Shown here: one piece after another, positions 20,792 to 31,349 of the stretch
How positions within the stretch are numbered: position 1 is the first letter of the stretch
Layout: every line of letters starts with the position of its first letter
Origin: Lojkania enalia
Lineage: Eukaryota; Ascomycota; Dothideomycetes; Pleosporales
Length of the DNA stretch: 64,000 nucleotides
Assembly (NCBI GenBank): GCA_010094045.1
Contig: ML986687.1
Span: forward strand, 62,001 to 126,000
Direction: 5' to 3'
The notes under the pieces: generated by a model
Databases searched by the model: none
Told to the model about the DNA's origin: nothing
The model's input: only the letters and a program-made list of their open reading frames with translations
Made by a program: the position numbers and the translations under genes

Positions 20792-23095
20792 TTAATGGCC
20801 AAACTCGAGGTCCCGCACGCCAGCCAAACATATCGTGCAAGGCTCAGGCGCCGTACCATTCACGTCCTCTCTAACCATCTCCCCATCCATGATGCCATAA
20901 ACAGTCACATACCCTACGACGCGGTACTTCTCCTCGCATTCCTCAATCTTTCTAAGCACGATGGGGGCGCTGCATCCAAAGATAACACATATCCTGTCTC
21001 CAGGCAGGACTTCCCTTGGAGCAAATCCAAGGAATGCCCCATTGCGTTCAGGCTTGAAGCCTGTTTGATCGCCTTCCATAATAAATAAAACGCGTCGATT
21101 GTTGTACAGTGTCCAACAGAGCTGGCAGAACAGTTCGCTGTACGCTCGTAGTCGCTCTTGGAGCGCAGGTGTGCGAAAGGCACCCAGTCTCAGGCGAGTT
21201 AGGTACATGCGAATTGTTGTGGCACCAAGTTGCTGGCTCATGGTAGGCGTATCCACAGTCCGCAGAGCAAAGCTCGTCAGAAGACTCTCGATCCTGTTGG
21301 GGGAGTCGTTACGAGGCAAACTCAGAACATCGTTGGCAAAGTCCTCCTGCATGTCTGCGACGCCAGCAGGGTCAATTCTAGCTTCAAGATTGCCATTTGC
21401 GGACAGCACGTTGTGTGATATGAGATCGATCAGCGCCTTCGATCTGCAATTGAATGGCGCTGAAGGTTCTTCCACCATGAATTTGGCCCAAGACCCGATG
21501 AGATCATTATATGTGTCCGCCTGCTGAAACTGGCCTGTTGATTTGATGATACCACACCACACGCCTTCGACATTGAGCTCTCTAGTGTCCTCTATGACTT
21601 TGGACTTCTCAGCTGGCTTTCCGTTATCTGCATTGTATGCTTTGAGATCTACTCCAAGAAGGTTACTGGTCATTCCCGTGAAGTCCGGCACCCAAGAGGG
21701 AATCTCTGAGATCATTTCCTGTTCAACCCGCCTTGCTGTGCGGTTGACCTCGTCTTTTGGAGTACTAGGCGGTAGCAGCGGGGCACGATAGGATCCCCCA
21801 AAAGCAATGGTGTCAAGTCTTTTGCTCACAGAAATGTGCTTCGCGCATACGGCTGTGTATAGCTTTGCAAGACTCGTGTCCCCGTATTGAACCTGTACTC
21901 CGAACCGCTTCTTCTCGTCTTCAGTGAAAAGGCCGTACAGCCCGTAGACTTTGTCACGAAGGTCGCCGCAGTCGTAGGTCCGCATGAGGCGTATCATCGA
22001 CCAGAGATCTAATCGTTTGGGATCGAAGGTCTCAGATAACCCGTCAGGAAGGATCTGCCTGATTAGCTTGCTTCTTCGATCCCAAGGTGCGCTACCCCAG
22101 ATATTGCCGGCCCGTAGCTGGACTACAGTGTCGACGCTTCCGTCGACCAATCGGTTGCATAGCCGTCTTTCATCCGCTGACAGCCCGTGTTGAAGACGAG
22201 AGTTCGTCACTTCGGCAGCGGAGTTCGGCTCATCAGAGTTTGGCTGGACCATAAGCGTGCGAAGAAGAATGACCAAAAGATCCAAGTGTCGAGCATCAGC
22301 AGTCAAAGTTCCGCAGCGTAGTATTGCACGCTTCGCAAGAACCCTTTCTTGGATAATCCACATCCGCTTCCAGTAGGAGCGGCGCAAGAATGTGTCTAGC
22401 TGAAGTAGAGTCGATGACCCAACGTAGCTTTCCCGGTCATCAGCCACAATGCCTGTCCACAGCGTGGTCCAGAGCATCCGTCGGTCCAGCGGGAAGCTCT
22501 CGTCAGCCACATGTGTGGAAACATTGGTTGGATCTAGATAGGCTTCGCAGATCTTTGATAGCACCGAGTTCTGTATTGCAAGTCTGGTCCACCTTTGGAG
22601 GAGACCGAAGACAGCCAGGCTTATTCCATCCTCCTCGCCCAGCCAGATGATCACCTTACTCGCGGCACGATATATGTCGCCCATCATGCCAACTTGCGAT
22701 GCCTTTTCCTTATCATCCTCCTGGTTGATAGAGATGGCGTCCACCCAGAAGAACTTGGGCTCGTCGGGTGAATTGCAAATCATGTGACGTATATGCGGCA
22801 AGGCTGCAAATAGATTGGACGCTACCGCAAAATCGATGCCATTGACTGAGATGAGCTTCGAGTCGACGTCAATCTTCTCGTTTGAGTTGGCTTTTGCTTG
22901 CGCTTCCGCGTCCGTAACCCAGGTATATGATAGAGCTTGAAACGACAAGCCTGGCTCAACGAGAGAATGATTTTCCAAGAGCAAGCTGATGCCACCATTG
23001 TCAGGTACATCATCGAACTGCAACAGACGGATTTCTCTTCGCCCTTCGTGCAGAGCTTCATAAATTGAAGACATAATGGCCGTATCGTGTTGCAT
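20792..23095 (-). CDS. HET (heterokaryon incompatibility) domain protein
   Basis: A single 767-codon exon starts at ATG 23,095, with a second ATG at 23,074 (MSSIYEAL) fitting the usual family start. The HET domain spans about residues 50-190. It begins with the LSYTW motif, continues with SVNG......NLFAAL, and has the core KFFWVDAISINQEDDKEKASQVGMM (given here as motif only) followed by YRAASKVIIWLG. The rest is the typical variable HET C-terminal region, ending near the VYGIMDGE motif. HET proteins trigger cell death when incompatible hyphae fuse. No nonsense codon interrupts it, in contrast to several neighbours. The partner or allelic specificity cannot be inferred. Confidence 0.93.
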   Translation of the reverse strand: MQHDTAIMSSIYEALHEGRREIRLLQFDDVPDNGGISLLLENHSLVEPGLSFQALSYTWVTDAEAQAKANSNEKIDVDSKLISVNGIDFAVASNLFAALPHIRHMICNSPDEPKFFWVDAISINQEDDKEKASQVGMMGDIYRAASKVIIWLGEEDGISLAVFGLLQRWTRLAIQNSVLSKICEAYLDPTNVSTHVADESFPLDRRMLWTTLWTGIVADDRESYVGSSTLLQLDTFLRRSYWKRMWIIQERVLAKRAILRCGTLTADARHLDLLVILLRTLMVQPNSDEPNSAAEVTNSRLQHGLSADERRLCNRLVDGSVDTVVQLRAGNIWGSAPWDRRSKLIRQILPDGLSETFDPKRLDLWSMIRLMRTYDCGDLRDKVYGLYGLFTEDEKKRFGVQVQYGDTSLAKLYTAVCAKHISVSKRLDTIAFGGSYRAPLLPPSTPKDEVNRTARRVEQEMISEIPSWVPDFTGMTSNLLGVDLKAYNADNGKPAEKSKVIEDTRELNVEGVWCGIIKSTGQFQQADTYNDLIGSWAKFMVEEPSAPFNCRSKALIDLISHNVLSANGNLEARIDPAGVADMQEDFANDVLSLPRNDSPNRIESLLTSFALRTVDTPTMSQQLGATTIRMYLTRLRLGAFRTPALQERLRAYSELFCQLCWTLYNNRRVLFIMEGDQTGFKPERNGAFLGFAPREVLPGDRICVIFGCSAPIVLRKIEECEEKYRVVGYVTVYGIMDGEMVREDVNGTAPEPCTICLAGVRDLEFGH

Positions 23096-23099
23096 CTAA

Positions 23100-23620
23100 G
23101 GTTGAGAACATCGTTCTTCCGCAATTCCATTTCAGCTCGAGTGACAAGATTAGTCCAAGACTTTCCAGTCGCAGCCTGACCTCCTCCATGAGGCATCTAT
23201 GAAGGCTTGGCCATGCAGCCCCGCCATTCTTTATCGATAGCGAACAGGAAAGTTGTTGCGGCACCTAGGCACTCAGCCTAGGCAGGGATGCCGCATGCCA
23301 TCACGTGACCACGACGATGGCATATCTCGCCGCCATGGCATCTGTAGAACTTAGCATCTTACATACCACTTTCTAATTGATTCTTGTTCCATCGCTTATG
23401 CTTCTTCTCTTGCCTATGTGCTTCCAACAAAAGTCTAGCCTCAGCCTTGTCTGGTCATGATAGCCCTGGCAAGACTGTTTGACTAACTATACGAGATCGG
23501 TACTAGCGTCGTGCGATGGTTCTCCCAGTTAAATTCCAAGCAGTGGAGATAGCGACATGAACATTTTCCATTGCACATAAAACATCCCCAAGCAGTACGT
23601 TAAGCCTAGGGTCGTGTACA
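23100..23620. other. Intergenic between divergently oriented genes
   Basis: This holds the 5' flank of the HET gene and of the 23,842 gene. Minor ORFs overlapping the HET start are shadows. A CT microsatellite lies at about 23,641-23,659. Confidence 0.5.
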
Positions 23621-23841
23621 TTAGGAGGCCTACCACACCGAACAGCGCTCTCTCTCTCTCTATAGGGTAAGGGACGGAAGGGACCAGTTCTGGGACCTTG
23701 GCTGCGGCTTGTAGTCCTGAAATTGGTCCCCTCTGGTTCGATGCTATATATCTCTCTTATTAGACATGCTGTTCCTCCTCCATAACACTCTTTCCCACGC
23801 TTCTTCTTCGCAACTGGCATTGTCTTCTCTTTACATCCACA

Positions 23842-24447
23842 ATGGCGGACAGCAAAAGCCTCATCTCCAACGAAACGTCGTCTGTTGATGATAGGATGTT
23901 TGGAGGCTCCTCTCAGCCATCCATTGTTATTGAAAGCTGCTTACCAGGAAATAATTTCTGCCAGGTTATGCAAGATCTTCTCTACTTTGAATCTCAAATA
24001 GAGCGGAGGTTCCTCACCACAAACGCAGTCTACAGATACACATGCGGTAACACAAACTGCGGCTTCACATGTGGAGTGCCATATCTTATATTGATCGTAA
24101 GAGTAAGAGGTCTTGCTGACGACCAGATTGGTATTATACTCCAATCTGCCGGGAAGCCCGTTGAGAATATTTTGCCTGAAGTCCCTAAGCCGCGATACAG
24201 CTATAGAACATGGAGGAACTCGAGATGGCATATTATACGGCGAATGCTCTTGTGCTTATATGTGTTTTACACATATAGAGACATGCAGCGTATTTGTCGG
24301 CTCACAACAAGACCTCTACATGTATATATCCTCGGAGGATTTATGGGAAGAGTGCTTGACTTGCAGAAGCGGTTCTTGCTGGCGAACCCCGATAAGCTAG
24401 AAGATCGCGAACCAGATATGGCTCTGGAAAAAGAGATCATGTTGTAG
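23842..24447 (+). CDS. Uncharacterised 201-residue protein, clean copy of a duplicated segment
   Basis: The ORF is uninterrupted from ATG (CAATGGCGGAC) to TAG. I recognise no family. There are CG.TNCGFTCG cysteines near residues 68-77, a hydrophobic stretch LLCLYVFYTY near 135-144, and an acidic C-terminus (DKLEDREPDMALEKE). The coding region and both flanks recur in RIP-damaged form at 9,320-10,080, so this segment has been duplicated or is a low-copy mobile or segmental repeat. This copy shows normal codon use and no internal stop. It may have escaped RIP or arrived later. The upstream flank carries an imperfect palindrome around GGGACCAGTTCTGGGACC. Confidence 0.6.
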   Translation: MADSKSLISNETSSVDDRMFGGSSQPSIVIESCLPGNNFCQVMQDLLYFESQIERRFLTTNAVYRYTCGNTNCGFTCGVPYLILIVRVRGLADDQIGIILQSAGKPVENILPEVPKPRYSYRTWRNSRWHIIRRMLLCLYVFYTYRDMQRICRLTTRPLHVYILGGFMGRVLDLQKRFLLANPDKLEDREPDMALEKEIML

Positions 24448-24449
24448 GT

Positions 24450-24970
24450 GTAGGCAGTTCCTTATCTTCAGCCGTTTCGACTTCATCCATAGACCAACAA
24501 TTCAAGTTTGCCTTCCCTTCTGAGACTAAATGTACTAAAACGAAGAAATAATAAGTTCAAGCGAATAAGGGTGTTCTAGGGAAACAGGGTGCAAGAATCA
24601 TTATCGATCCTCTGGCCCTGTACGGTTCGTAAGCCGAGCGCTTGCGATGGAGCCGGCCACGAACACCGAACAAGAGATTCCCCACAGCGCCGAGACCTCA
24701 AAGGTGCTAAGGTGAAGATATTTTTTGCCCTCAGTCTTTCCACAAAGCGAGGCCCTCCCGGGGTCGAATATTTGGAAGGTCCCATTTTCGGACCCCCCCT
24801 TAAACCTGCACCGCCCCCATGCATCCACAGAACACCTGATTGGCCGAATGGGGGCATCGTTTCCAGCATGCGGACGAGCGCATATTCGAAAGCGAGGCCG
24901 GTTGCAATGATAATTAAGCCTGTTAAAGCGCTACTAATCGTATAATGCTTCAAAGCTGGTTCTCATCATC
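24450..24970. other. Intergenic, weak ORFs only
   Basis: Overlapping ORFs of 118-125 codons on both strands (24,576-24,953) have no motif beyond one possible minus-strand hydrophobic stretch. A GGTCCCATTTTCGGACC palindrome-like sequence lies near 24,778-24,795. It resembles one near 26,088. Confidence 0.4.
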
Positions 24971-25963
24971 ATGCTACACCCAAAACTCGTTCGCAAGAAA
25001 TCAGGCGAGGCTGTGAAATCAGCTCTACGTCTTTCTTCCTCCTCTTCTAGTACTTTCGCAAAAGCTGTTCATTTCAGTGATGATCTGGAGCAAACTCGAC
25101 ATTTCCTCCAAAGAGATTGCACTGCATCTATCGGTGCAGAGTCATCGCCGACCGACGAGCCGCAACAACATACGTTGACCCTTCCAGCTCAATCAAGGAT
25201 TTCACCTTGTCGGTACACGCGCTGGGAGGCAACTTCAAACAACCTTCACAGGAATTCACGAGACAGAGAATTCGTTCAGCTCCATGATTTCTACTTATCT
25301 TCGGATCGTCAAAGCCTGATTGGAGCAGTTGCCGTGGCTAATATTGCTTTCGAAAAGCGAGTCTCCGCAAGGTTTACGATCGATGACTGGCAGACTGTAT
25401 CAGAAGTGACTGCCGAATTCAAACAGCCCGAAGGTGGATACGATAGGTTTAGCTTCATCATTCCATTGCCAGCGCCGGCTGAAGCCCAAGCTATGACTGT
25501 GATAATCTGCCTTCGGTATCAAGTCAACGGACAAGAGTTCTGGGATAACAACTCTGGCAAGAACTACTTTATCAATCTCGCGCCAGAAAGGACCCTGAAA
25601 TCTGACGATGAGGTCCCTAGCCATCGTCGCTCATCAAGGGATCACCCTGAGACTCGCCTATCAGAGCGATACAGCTTTACAGCCTCTCTTCACATGACAG
25701 CGACACTCGTTGCCGATGAACTGGCCAAATGTGTGACAGATTCGGAAAATTTCAAGGTCCTTTTAGGCTCTTCGCCTACATGGATAAATCAAGAGCGATC
25801 CAAGCTGAGTTTCGGCTCAACTGCTTACTTGGATTTGATCGAAAATCTATGTTATTTCAAGCCGTCTGACCGGTTGAGCGACGTATCACAGCTCATCAAC
25901 CGTTCATCTGCCAGTTGCTATTCTGAGAGCGTTCAGTCATCTCACGTAATTCATTGCTTTTGA
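24971..25963 (+). CDS. Protein phosphatase 1 regulatory subunit with CBM21 glycogen-binding domain
   Basis: This is a 330-codon single exon from ATG 24,971. Residues about 31-46 contain KAVHFSDDLEQTRHF. The KAVHF part fits the PP1-docking RVxF motif, and the following LEQTRxF is typical of PPP1R3/Gac1-type subunits. A CBM21 domain spans about 100-195: VQLHDFYLS, GAVAVANIAFEKRVSARFTID.W, DRFSF.I, and an ICLRYQVNGQEFWDNNSGKNY block. This is the classic carbohydrate-binding core. Such proteins bring PP1 to glycogen to activate glycogen synthase. The N-terminus is Ser-rich, and the C-terminal third is not conserved in a way I recognise. It looks intact. Confidence 0.88.
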   Translation: MLHPKLVRKKSGEAVKSALRLSSSSSSTFAKAVHFSDDLEQTRHFLQRDCTASIGAESSPTDEPQQHTLTLPAQSRISPCRYTRWEATSNNLHRNSRDREFVQLHDFYLSSDRQSLIGAVAVANIAFEKRVSARFTIDDWQTVSEVTAEFKQPEGGYDRFSFIIPLPAPAEAQAMTVIICLRYQVNGQEFWDNNSGKNYFINLAPERTLKSDDEVPSHRRSSRDHPETRLSERYSFTASLHMTATLVADELAKCVTDSENFKVLLGSSPTWINQERSKLSFGSTAYLDLIENLCYFKPSDRLSDVSQLINRSSASCYSESVQSSHVIHCF

Positions 25964-26192
25964 GTTCATGTGGACTAGAAATAACTTAAGAGTTTTCTGC
26001 TTCTTTGTGTCAACTCCTCTATCCGGTCTCCACTGGCCCGCCAAACAAAGAAGGCGCTCTTGATCCCGTTTCTGGACCCGAGGAGGGACCGAAAATGGGA
26101 CATATCCGGGTTCCAAAATCGGGCCCTACTTTTCTCCTATATTCTCGATGTTTTCCTCGCATGATATCTGTTGTCAAGTCGTGTCTTAGACA

Positions 26193-26844
26193 ATGCCAGA
26201 AACCAATCGTATAGCCTATCAGCCGGGGACTGAGAATGCACAATCCGCTGAAGGGGACAATAGGTTCGCTGCAATCCAGTTGTCAAACCGAGAACGCCAC
26301 ATGATATTATGGGACAGCATCTTCTGTGATTACAAGTGGATTGAGGAGATCGTGCGCGACTTTTCCGCGACACCATTTCTGATAGGAACACGACTCGATG
26401 CCTTACATCTAGGCAATAAGGACGACTCGAAGCCGTTATATGCGGCTCTTATCTCCGGCGACATTTCAGGCGATGTGATCTACACAAAGGATGTTTTCTT
26501 CAGCTGTCTTAAGCCCCATAAGCTTGTTGAGGGCACAGACGAGATCCTCTTCGATAGTGGCATCATTCTGAATATAAGCGATATCCTAAACTGCCCGGAG
26601 TTAATACCGGTGGATATCAAGCAGCTGCTGTACGATGGAGATAAACTTGGTTCAACTTACTCGTTCTGGAGAGACGTCGGTGGTGCACCAAGACGTCGAG
26701 CCGCCATCTTTTACATTGACGAAATCTCGAATCCCGGGAGATGAAGAGCACTTTTGGATTCTGAAGCTCAAGTCCAACGACGGCCCTTCAGGTCTCGAAG
26801 TATTTCTAGAGGACCGGAAGAAGTCCGAATATGTTGTCCACTGA
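26193..26844 (+). CDS. Uncharacterised protein, probably two exons
   Basis: The ORF from ATG 26,193 runs to 26,744 (183 codons) with ordinary amino-acid composition (WDSIFCDYKW, ILFDSGIILNISDIL). I recognise no domain. A second frame downstream reads EEHFWILKLKSNDGPSGLEVF to a stop at 26,844 and looks just as protein-like. A GTTCAA...GGGAG intron beginning near 26,651 would join the two in phase and replace the last 30 residues. This is inference. Without it the first ORF simply stops. The flanks contain GGGACC/GGACC palindromic sequence (26,080-26,125). Confidence 0.45.
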
Positions 26845-26934
26845 CTGTAAGTTTAGTTTAGAGCACACGGCATTTCGTTGATGTTAGAATAATTACTACT
26901 CAATTCTTCTTTAAAACACATCCTCAAATCCATC

Positions 26935-27237
26935 TCAAAGCCCATCATCGAACCGTTGATGTTTCCAATACCTCCAATGTTCTGAATCGTCAGGCTTTGT
27001 GCTGTTATCTAAGTCTATCGTTCCGATCTTCTTTCGAACACAACAGTGTACAAAGGAGGCGCTCAACTGGCTTGCTGGAGGTTGAGGTAAGCTTTGATAA
27101 CATAAGATGGACAGAAAACTAACTGTCTGCTTAGATGCGTCTTCAGTGACATGTCCGCCTTTGACCTTGCTACCGGCTGCAGTCTCACCCTGGACAGAGT
27201 AGTGTGCGTTGGGATCGCCCTTGCTCTGGTGTGACAT
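26935..27237 (-). CDS. Small uncharacterised protein (100 aa)
   Basis: A minus-strand ORF from ATG 27,237 encodes a hydrophilic N-terminus (MSHQSKGDPNAHYSVQGE) and then GGHVTEDASK. A Cys-containing middle (FVHCCVRKK) and a Trp-rich end (EHWRYWKHQRF) follow. No family is recognised. Composition and ATG context support a real gene, but there is no independent evidence. The 27,240-27,756 interval that follows has only weak ORFs. Confidence 0.4.
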   Translation of the reverse strand: MSHQSKGDPNAHYSVQGETAAGSKVKGGHVTEDASKQTVSFLSILCYQSLPQPPASQLSASFVHCCVRKKIGTIDLDNSTKPDDSEHWRYWKHQRFDDGL

Positions 27238-27756
27238 GTTGCTAATTATGGTCAGTAAGATGGCGGCGAAAGATCGAAGTAGTTTCTCACGTGATAGTTA
27301 CCCGCTCCATCTGCTGCATATCATATGAACAGAGTGCCGTTTTCGAACCTTTCCTTAACCTTGGCGAACGCCGCTTCCTTCACGTCCTGGCCGATAGCGC
27401 CAGTAAGGCGTTTGAAGCCATCTCCAGACTCCGCGATGTAAACCGAGATGCTCTTAGAGAGAGCTTTGTTAAATACTTGACCGATGAGAGACATTCTATT
27501 TGCGCCGGGCTTGGTGTTGACTGCTCCTCTAGAGCGATCGTGGAGGTCTTTATGTCTTCAACGACTTCTTCTACTTTCAAATGAAAGGTCTGGCTGTTAT
27601 GACTAGAGCTACTGAACTTGTGACTGTTCCGTGTTTCATTTGCCGCCAAGAGATAGGAGGCACGGAGCGAGCAGCTCAGGCGCCTATGGCTGCTTCTAAT
27701 TTAGGCTTCCCGTCCCGAAATTACGTTCTAGCACAGATAGACAGAGTATGATTGGA

Positions 27757-28963
27757 TCATATGCCATTCAGCTTTTCAAATGCCAGAAACTCTCTCGATG
27801 TCAACACAGACGAAGCGGAGGGCCTTTTGTTCGGATCGACTATCAGCATGAGACGCAGAAGATCCCTTAATTGCTCCGGCATTCGTATCCCTTGGAGCTC
27901 CACATCCAATGGCGAAATAGCTTGCATTTCTGGCTCCTCGAGACTCATACGTCCCGCAGACTTGACTGCAGCTTTGAGCGTGTCGCCTTCAACCTCGTCA
28001 GGATTTGGTAAATTCCAGCGGGGAAAGAGTCGCTTGATCTTTGCCATAGACCAAGCCTTATCGATTAAGAAATGAGGGCTATCCTACTCGCCCAAAATCC
28101 CAGGTTTGATCCAACAAAGTAGCATTGCGGCAACTGCCCAAACCTGCGATGGCTCAGTGCACGCCTGGCCCAAGAAGACTTCAGGAGCGCGCATAGAATA
28201 TGGCTGGGCTTCGAAACGGTCACCGGTCGGAAACACTATGAGCGTGAGCAAAGGCGTATATCTCTTTCACTACCTATTAGAACTTGCTCACCAAGTCCCA
28301 AATCACCCACTTTAGCGACAACTCGCCCAGTTTTGATGCCAGAAAGGAGGATATTCGCGGTTTATAGGCTGATTAGCAGATTTCCACTTGTCAGGGGTGA
28401 GATTTTGATACCGGTATTCACGCATTTTTGGTTTTCCAGCACGATAAAACTACTTAATGCCGCTCTTAGGAATGACTCAATAATGGTGTAGGTGAGCACG
28501 TCAGACAGGTATTTCACCTCCGCGAGAGTGGTATCCAGCCATTCTAGAGCAAGATACATTCCGGTCCCATCCATGGAATTATCGAAGACATCATATAGTT
28601 TCCGAAAGCATGCAGCCGAAGCGACTCCAGGAAGGAGATAGCTTTGACGTTCACGCTCCAGGTTCTCTACAGAAGTTGCATCGCTGGGCGATGCTGCTTT
28701 AATGAAAGCGCTTAACAGCAGAATCAGCCTTGTCATTCAAAGGACGATGATGCAATAACAAACCATTGGGGAGAACCAAGCGAGTTTTCATGAATGATTT
28801 CAGCTTTGAAGCCAGTAGATATTTGCGTGTTATCTCCTTCAACGGCCTCCTTGATGCGGTAGTTCCAACGTGCTCCTGAAAGAATGTGCCCAGGAGCAAG
28901 CGACGACATGTGTTTTGACAACGATCTTCTCGCAGTAGATGAAATGGTGCGAGTCAAACGCAT
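27757..28963 (-). pseudogene. Protein kinase gene with nonsense and catalytic-loop lesions
   Basis: The minus strand from ATG 28,963 gives a kinase-like N-lobe (WNYRI.EAV, FKAEII). A VENLERERQSYLLP and LALEWLDTTLAEV block follows, then ANILLSGIKTGRVVAKVGDLGL. A clear 56-bp GT-AG intron comes next, then a MRAPEVFLGQ activation-segment motif and a C-lobe ending LLRLMLIVDPNKRPSASSVL. Two lesions stand out. First, the sequence expected to give DYKPAN is shortened by five bases relative to the 17.3-kb copy, removing the catalytic Asp context and shifting frame. Second, a TAG at 28,084-28,086 replaces a likely Trp (ILG-x-W-DSPHF pattern). An additional break lies near 28,735. The family is a fungal kinase of unknown substrate. 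It is probably inactive. Confidence 0.7.
28336..28706 (-). repeat. Segment duplicated in direct orientation at 17,297-17,680
   Basis: About 370 bp of the kinase gene recurs at 17.3 kb with roughly a dozen differences by eye, several of them transitions. The two copies differ at the DYKPAN-encoding site, which is intact at 17.3 kb and deleted here. Both ends of the shared block are abrupt, indicating a segmental copy rather than ancient paralogy. Confidence 0.85.
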
Positions 28964-29229
28964 TGTGGAGGATCCAAAAGCGGGAAGGATTGATTGAAAG
29001 AGCGTGGTCAGCTCTGGTCAGAAAGCTGTTTATGCCTAAGGCCGAGGGGCTGCGATGCCAAGCCCTTGCAGGGATGCTCTTCGCGACCCATGCTTCTCGA
29101 TCAAGCTCTTCGCTCTTTCCCGTATACGCGCATATCCTCTCATCCTCTTCCCCCTCATGCCGACACGACCCTCCTCATCGAGCACGACCTTCCTCTCCTC
29201 GATTGCGATCCTTCTCTCAGGTGCACTCA

Positions 29230-30284
29230 ATGGTCGTTGAAGCCACATCGCCCGAAGCTCACAATAGCGAGGATATCTCCAGATTCGCTGCAAAGCCCGA
29301 CAGTTATGACAGATTATCCGCATTCCAAATATCCAAATTTTTCAAACAGCATGAATCTACCACAAAGGATGAATGTAATCGCGTGGCCGCCGATATTTTG
29401 AAGAGCCCCGTCTCTCCTACGCCAATTCAAGGCGCCACAAGCTACACTGTAGCGGCCGACTCTGAGCAGGTGCCTAAAGTGATCCAGTTTCGATCCCTGA
29501 AGTTGAATATCGGACTAGTGGAGTACGCAAGACAGACTTACATAGATTTCGTACCTGACTGCGAGTACGAAGGCATGTTCGGAGATGTCCACATGTACAG
29601 GTGGGATCTCGTCCCTGGACCTGCTTTCTGTCGAGTTCGGCATCAATTCCTTACTCTTGGATCACAACAGCGTCTGCGTCAGACAGTGCAGGACTTTGCA
29701 AAGTTTGTTTAAGATGTCATTGTCGCCTTTATTAGCTACTTGCTGATCAAAAAAACAGGTTTTCTGCTTCAGCATGGACCAACAAACCAGCACTTAAGCA
29801 ACCTTCTGGCCTACTTGAGGAATATTGTCGCGTGCTAGACCGGATTTCTCATGGCTTACCTGCACACATTCTTGAGAAGTTGAACGAGATACGACAAGGG
29901 CTTCCATTACTCTTCGAACCGGAATATCCCAGCGCTGTCCAGCACGACGACTTCTTGGAGAATAACTTCCACGTGAATGAAGCAACTGGCCATATTACAG
30001 GCGTTGTCGATTGGGCGGATGCTATAATTGCCCCGTTTGGACTTTCTCTCGGCGGTCTTGAAACAATACTTGGTGTTCAAACTTCAAGCAGTTGGTATTT
30101 TCATCCCAATCATGTTGAGCTCCGGGAGTATTTCTGGGACACGTTCTACGAACACACTGGTCCTATCTCTGCAGACAATCGACGTTCAATCGAGGTCGCG
30201 AGACTATTTGGATTGTTTCGAACCCATGGTTTCGAAGAGGGAGATGCGAGAATCGCGTATCTCGAGGCACTGTGCATGCTATAG
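29230..30284 (+). CDS. Aminoglycoside phosphotransferase (APH)-like kinase, two exons
   Basis: Exon 1 runs 29,230-29,702 and exon 2 runs 29,759-30,284. The intron 29,703-29,758 (56 bp, GTTTGT...ACAG, GCTGAT branch) joins DFAK to FSASAW in frame, giving 332 residues. The C-lobe has the APH Brenner-type motif QHDDFLENNFHV (H.D....N) and the metal-binding GVVDWADA motif. The N-lobe has a SPVSPTPIQGATSYTV strand pair. Fungal members phosphorylate unknown small molecules, and resistance should not be assumed. The ATG at 29,230 is favoured over upstream in-frame ATGs because family-like sequence begins there. It is divergent from the kinase pseudogene with about 265 bp between starts. It looks intact. 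Confidence 0.82.
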
Positions 30285-30489
30285 ATGTGGATCTGTGCGA
30301 GTGATACAAGAACACGAACATAGAGAGCAAGAAAAAATCTTCGATTGCAGAGCTTAAGAACCAGTCCTTCTAATTTGCTGTTCAAGGACATTACTCGACA
30401 AGAGCAATAAAGACGAGCAGAAAGACTCAAAGAGAGACTATGAGACGCATCAATGACAAACAGATCAATATCGAGTTCTCTGAGAATAC

Positions 30490-31347
30490 CTAGGCTCCGA
30501 TGATAACACCCTGGCGGACCAAGTCGTTCAGTAACTCCCTTTCATTCTCAACCGCATCGACATGGACCTTATGAGTGACCGCACCGTCCGGCTTCTTGGC
30601 CTCATTCCAATGCTCGCCTGGAGGAGGCTCTCCTTCAGGGTCGTATGGCTGATTGATATCAGGCCAACCAGTAGGAATGAGCTTCCCGCCGATCATCATG
30701 GACTTGGGCAACACAATAGTTCCGTACTTGCCCACCTCGACTTCGGCAGTGGATTCCTTGGCCTGTTCATCTCTGGCCGAGTCTAAGAGCTCAAGCGCAA
30801 TCGCGTCGACCAGGTTGTTTCTATTGACGTAGTCGGCGGCCTCCCTGATGCAATCGTTGTCTACGTCGCAGAGGGAGACAGGCGAAGGGCCTTCGCCAAA
30901 TTCGTAAGGATCGAGACGAAGATGAAGCTCTCCCGTGACAAGCTCGAAAACGAACTTGAACACGATAGGGTGGATCTTGTTGAGATCTAAAGAGTTGATC
31001 GGAACTGGCTTGATCCATTTCCCAGGCCTGGTCTCCAGTCTCGTCTCAAGTTTCACCTGCTCCTGCGGAATATCATCATGTTTGTGAAGCCGATGAATAC
31101 CAATCTTCTCGCGTAGACCATGCTTCATTAATATAGCCAAAAGGTTCTTGACATGATTCTGATTGATGTCCATATCGGAGAAGATTCGAGGAAGTCCATT
31201 GTATCTTCAATCAGAAATTTGCGTTAGTGTGGATATCCAATCTCAAGCGAAGGGGCTTTACGTGGTGGTGGAATTATTCAAGTCAACCAATGTCAAAGGG
31301 ACATGAAGACCGGGGACGGGTTGTACGGCCACGTGAGTTGTGACCAT
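30490..31347 (-). CDS. Conserved fungal protein of unknown function, two exons
   Basis: The ATG at 31,347 (MVTTHVAVQPVPG) opens exon 1 (31,347-31,262). A 57-bp intron (31,205-31,261, GTAAAG...TTGAAG) joins it to exon 2 (31,204-30,490), giving 266 residues with no interruption. Recognisable conserved blocks are YNGLPRIFSDMDINQ, HGL..KIGIH.LHKHD, PSPVS..DVD, EKYGTIVLPKS-like VGKYGTIVLPKS and a C-terminal VENE..LL..L..QGV. I know this pattern from uncharacterised Pezizomycotina proteins, but no function is known to me. The ATG further inside (31,173) would lose the conserved YNGLPRIF block, so the two-exon model is preferred. Confidence 0.8.
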
Positions 31348-31349
31348 CA

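Noticed and set aside
24576..24953. Opposed 118- and 125-codon ORFs
   Set aside because: They lie on both strands of the same DNA, have no family or splice support, and the sequence contains palindromic repeat-like motifs.
29230..30284. Antibiotic-resistance gene
   Set aside because: The APH fold is common in fungal genomes with unrelated substrates, and nothing here indicates drug resistance.
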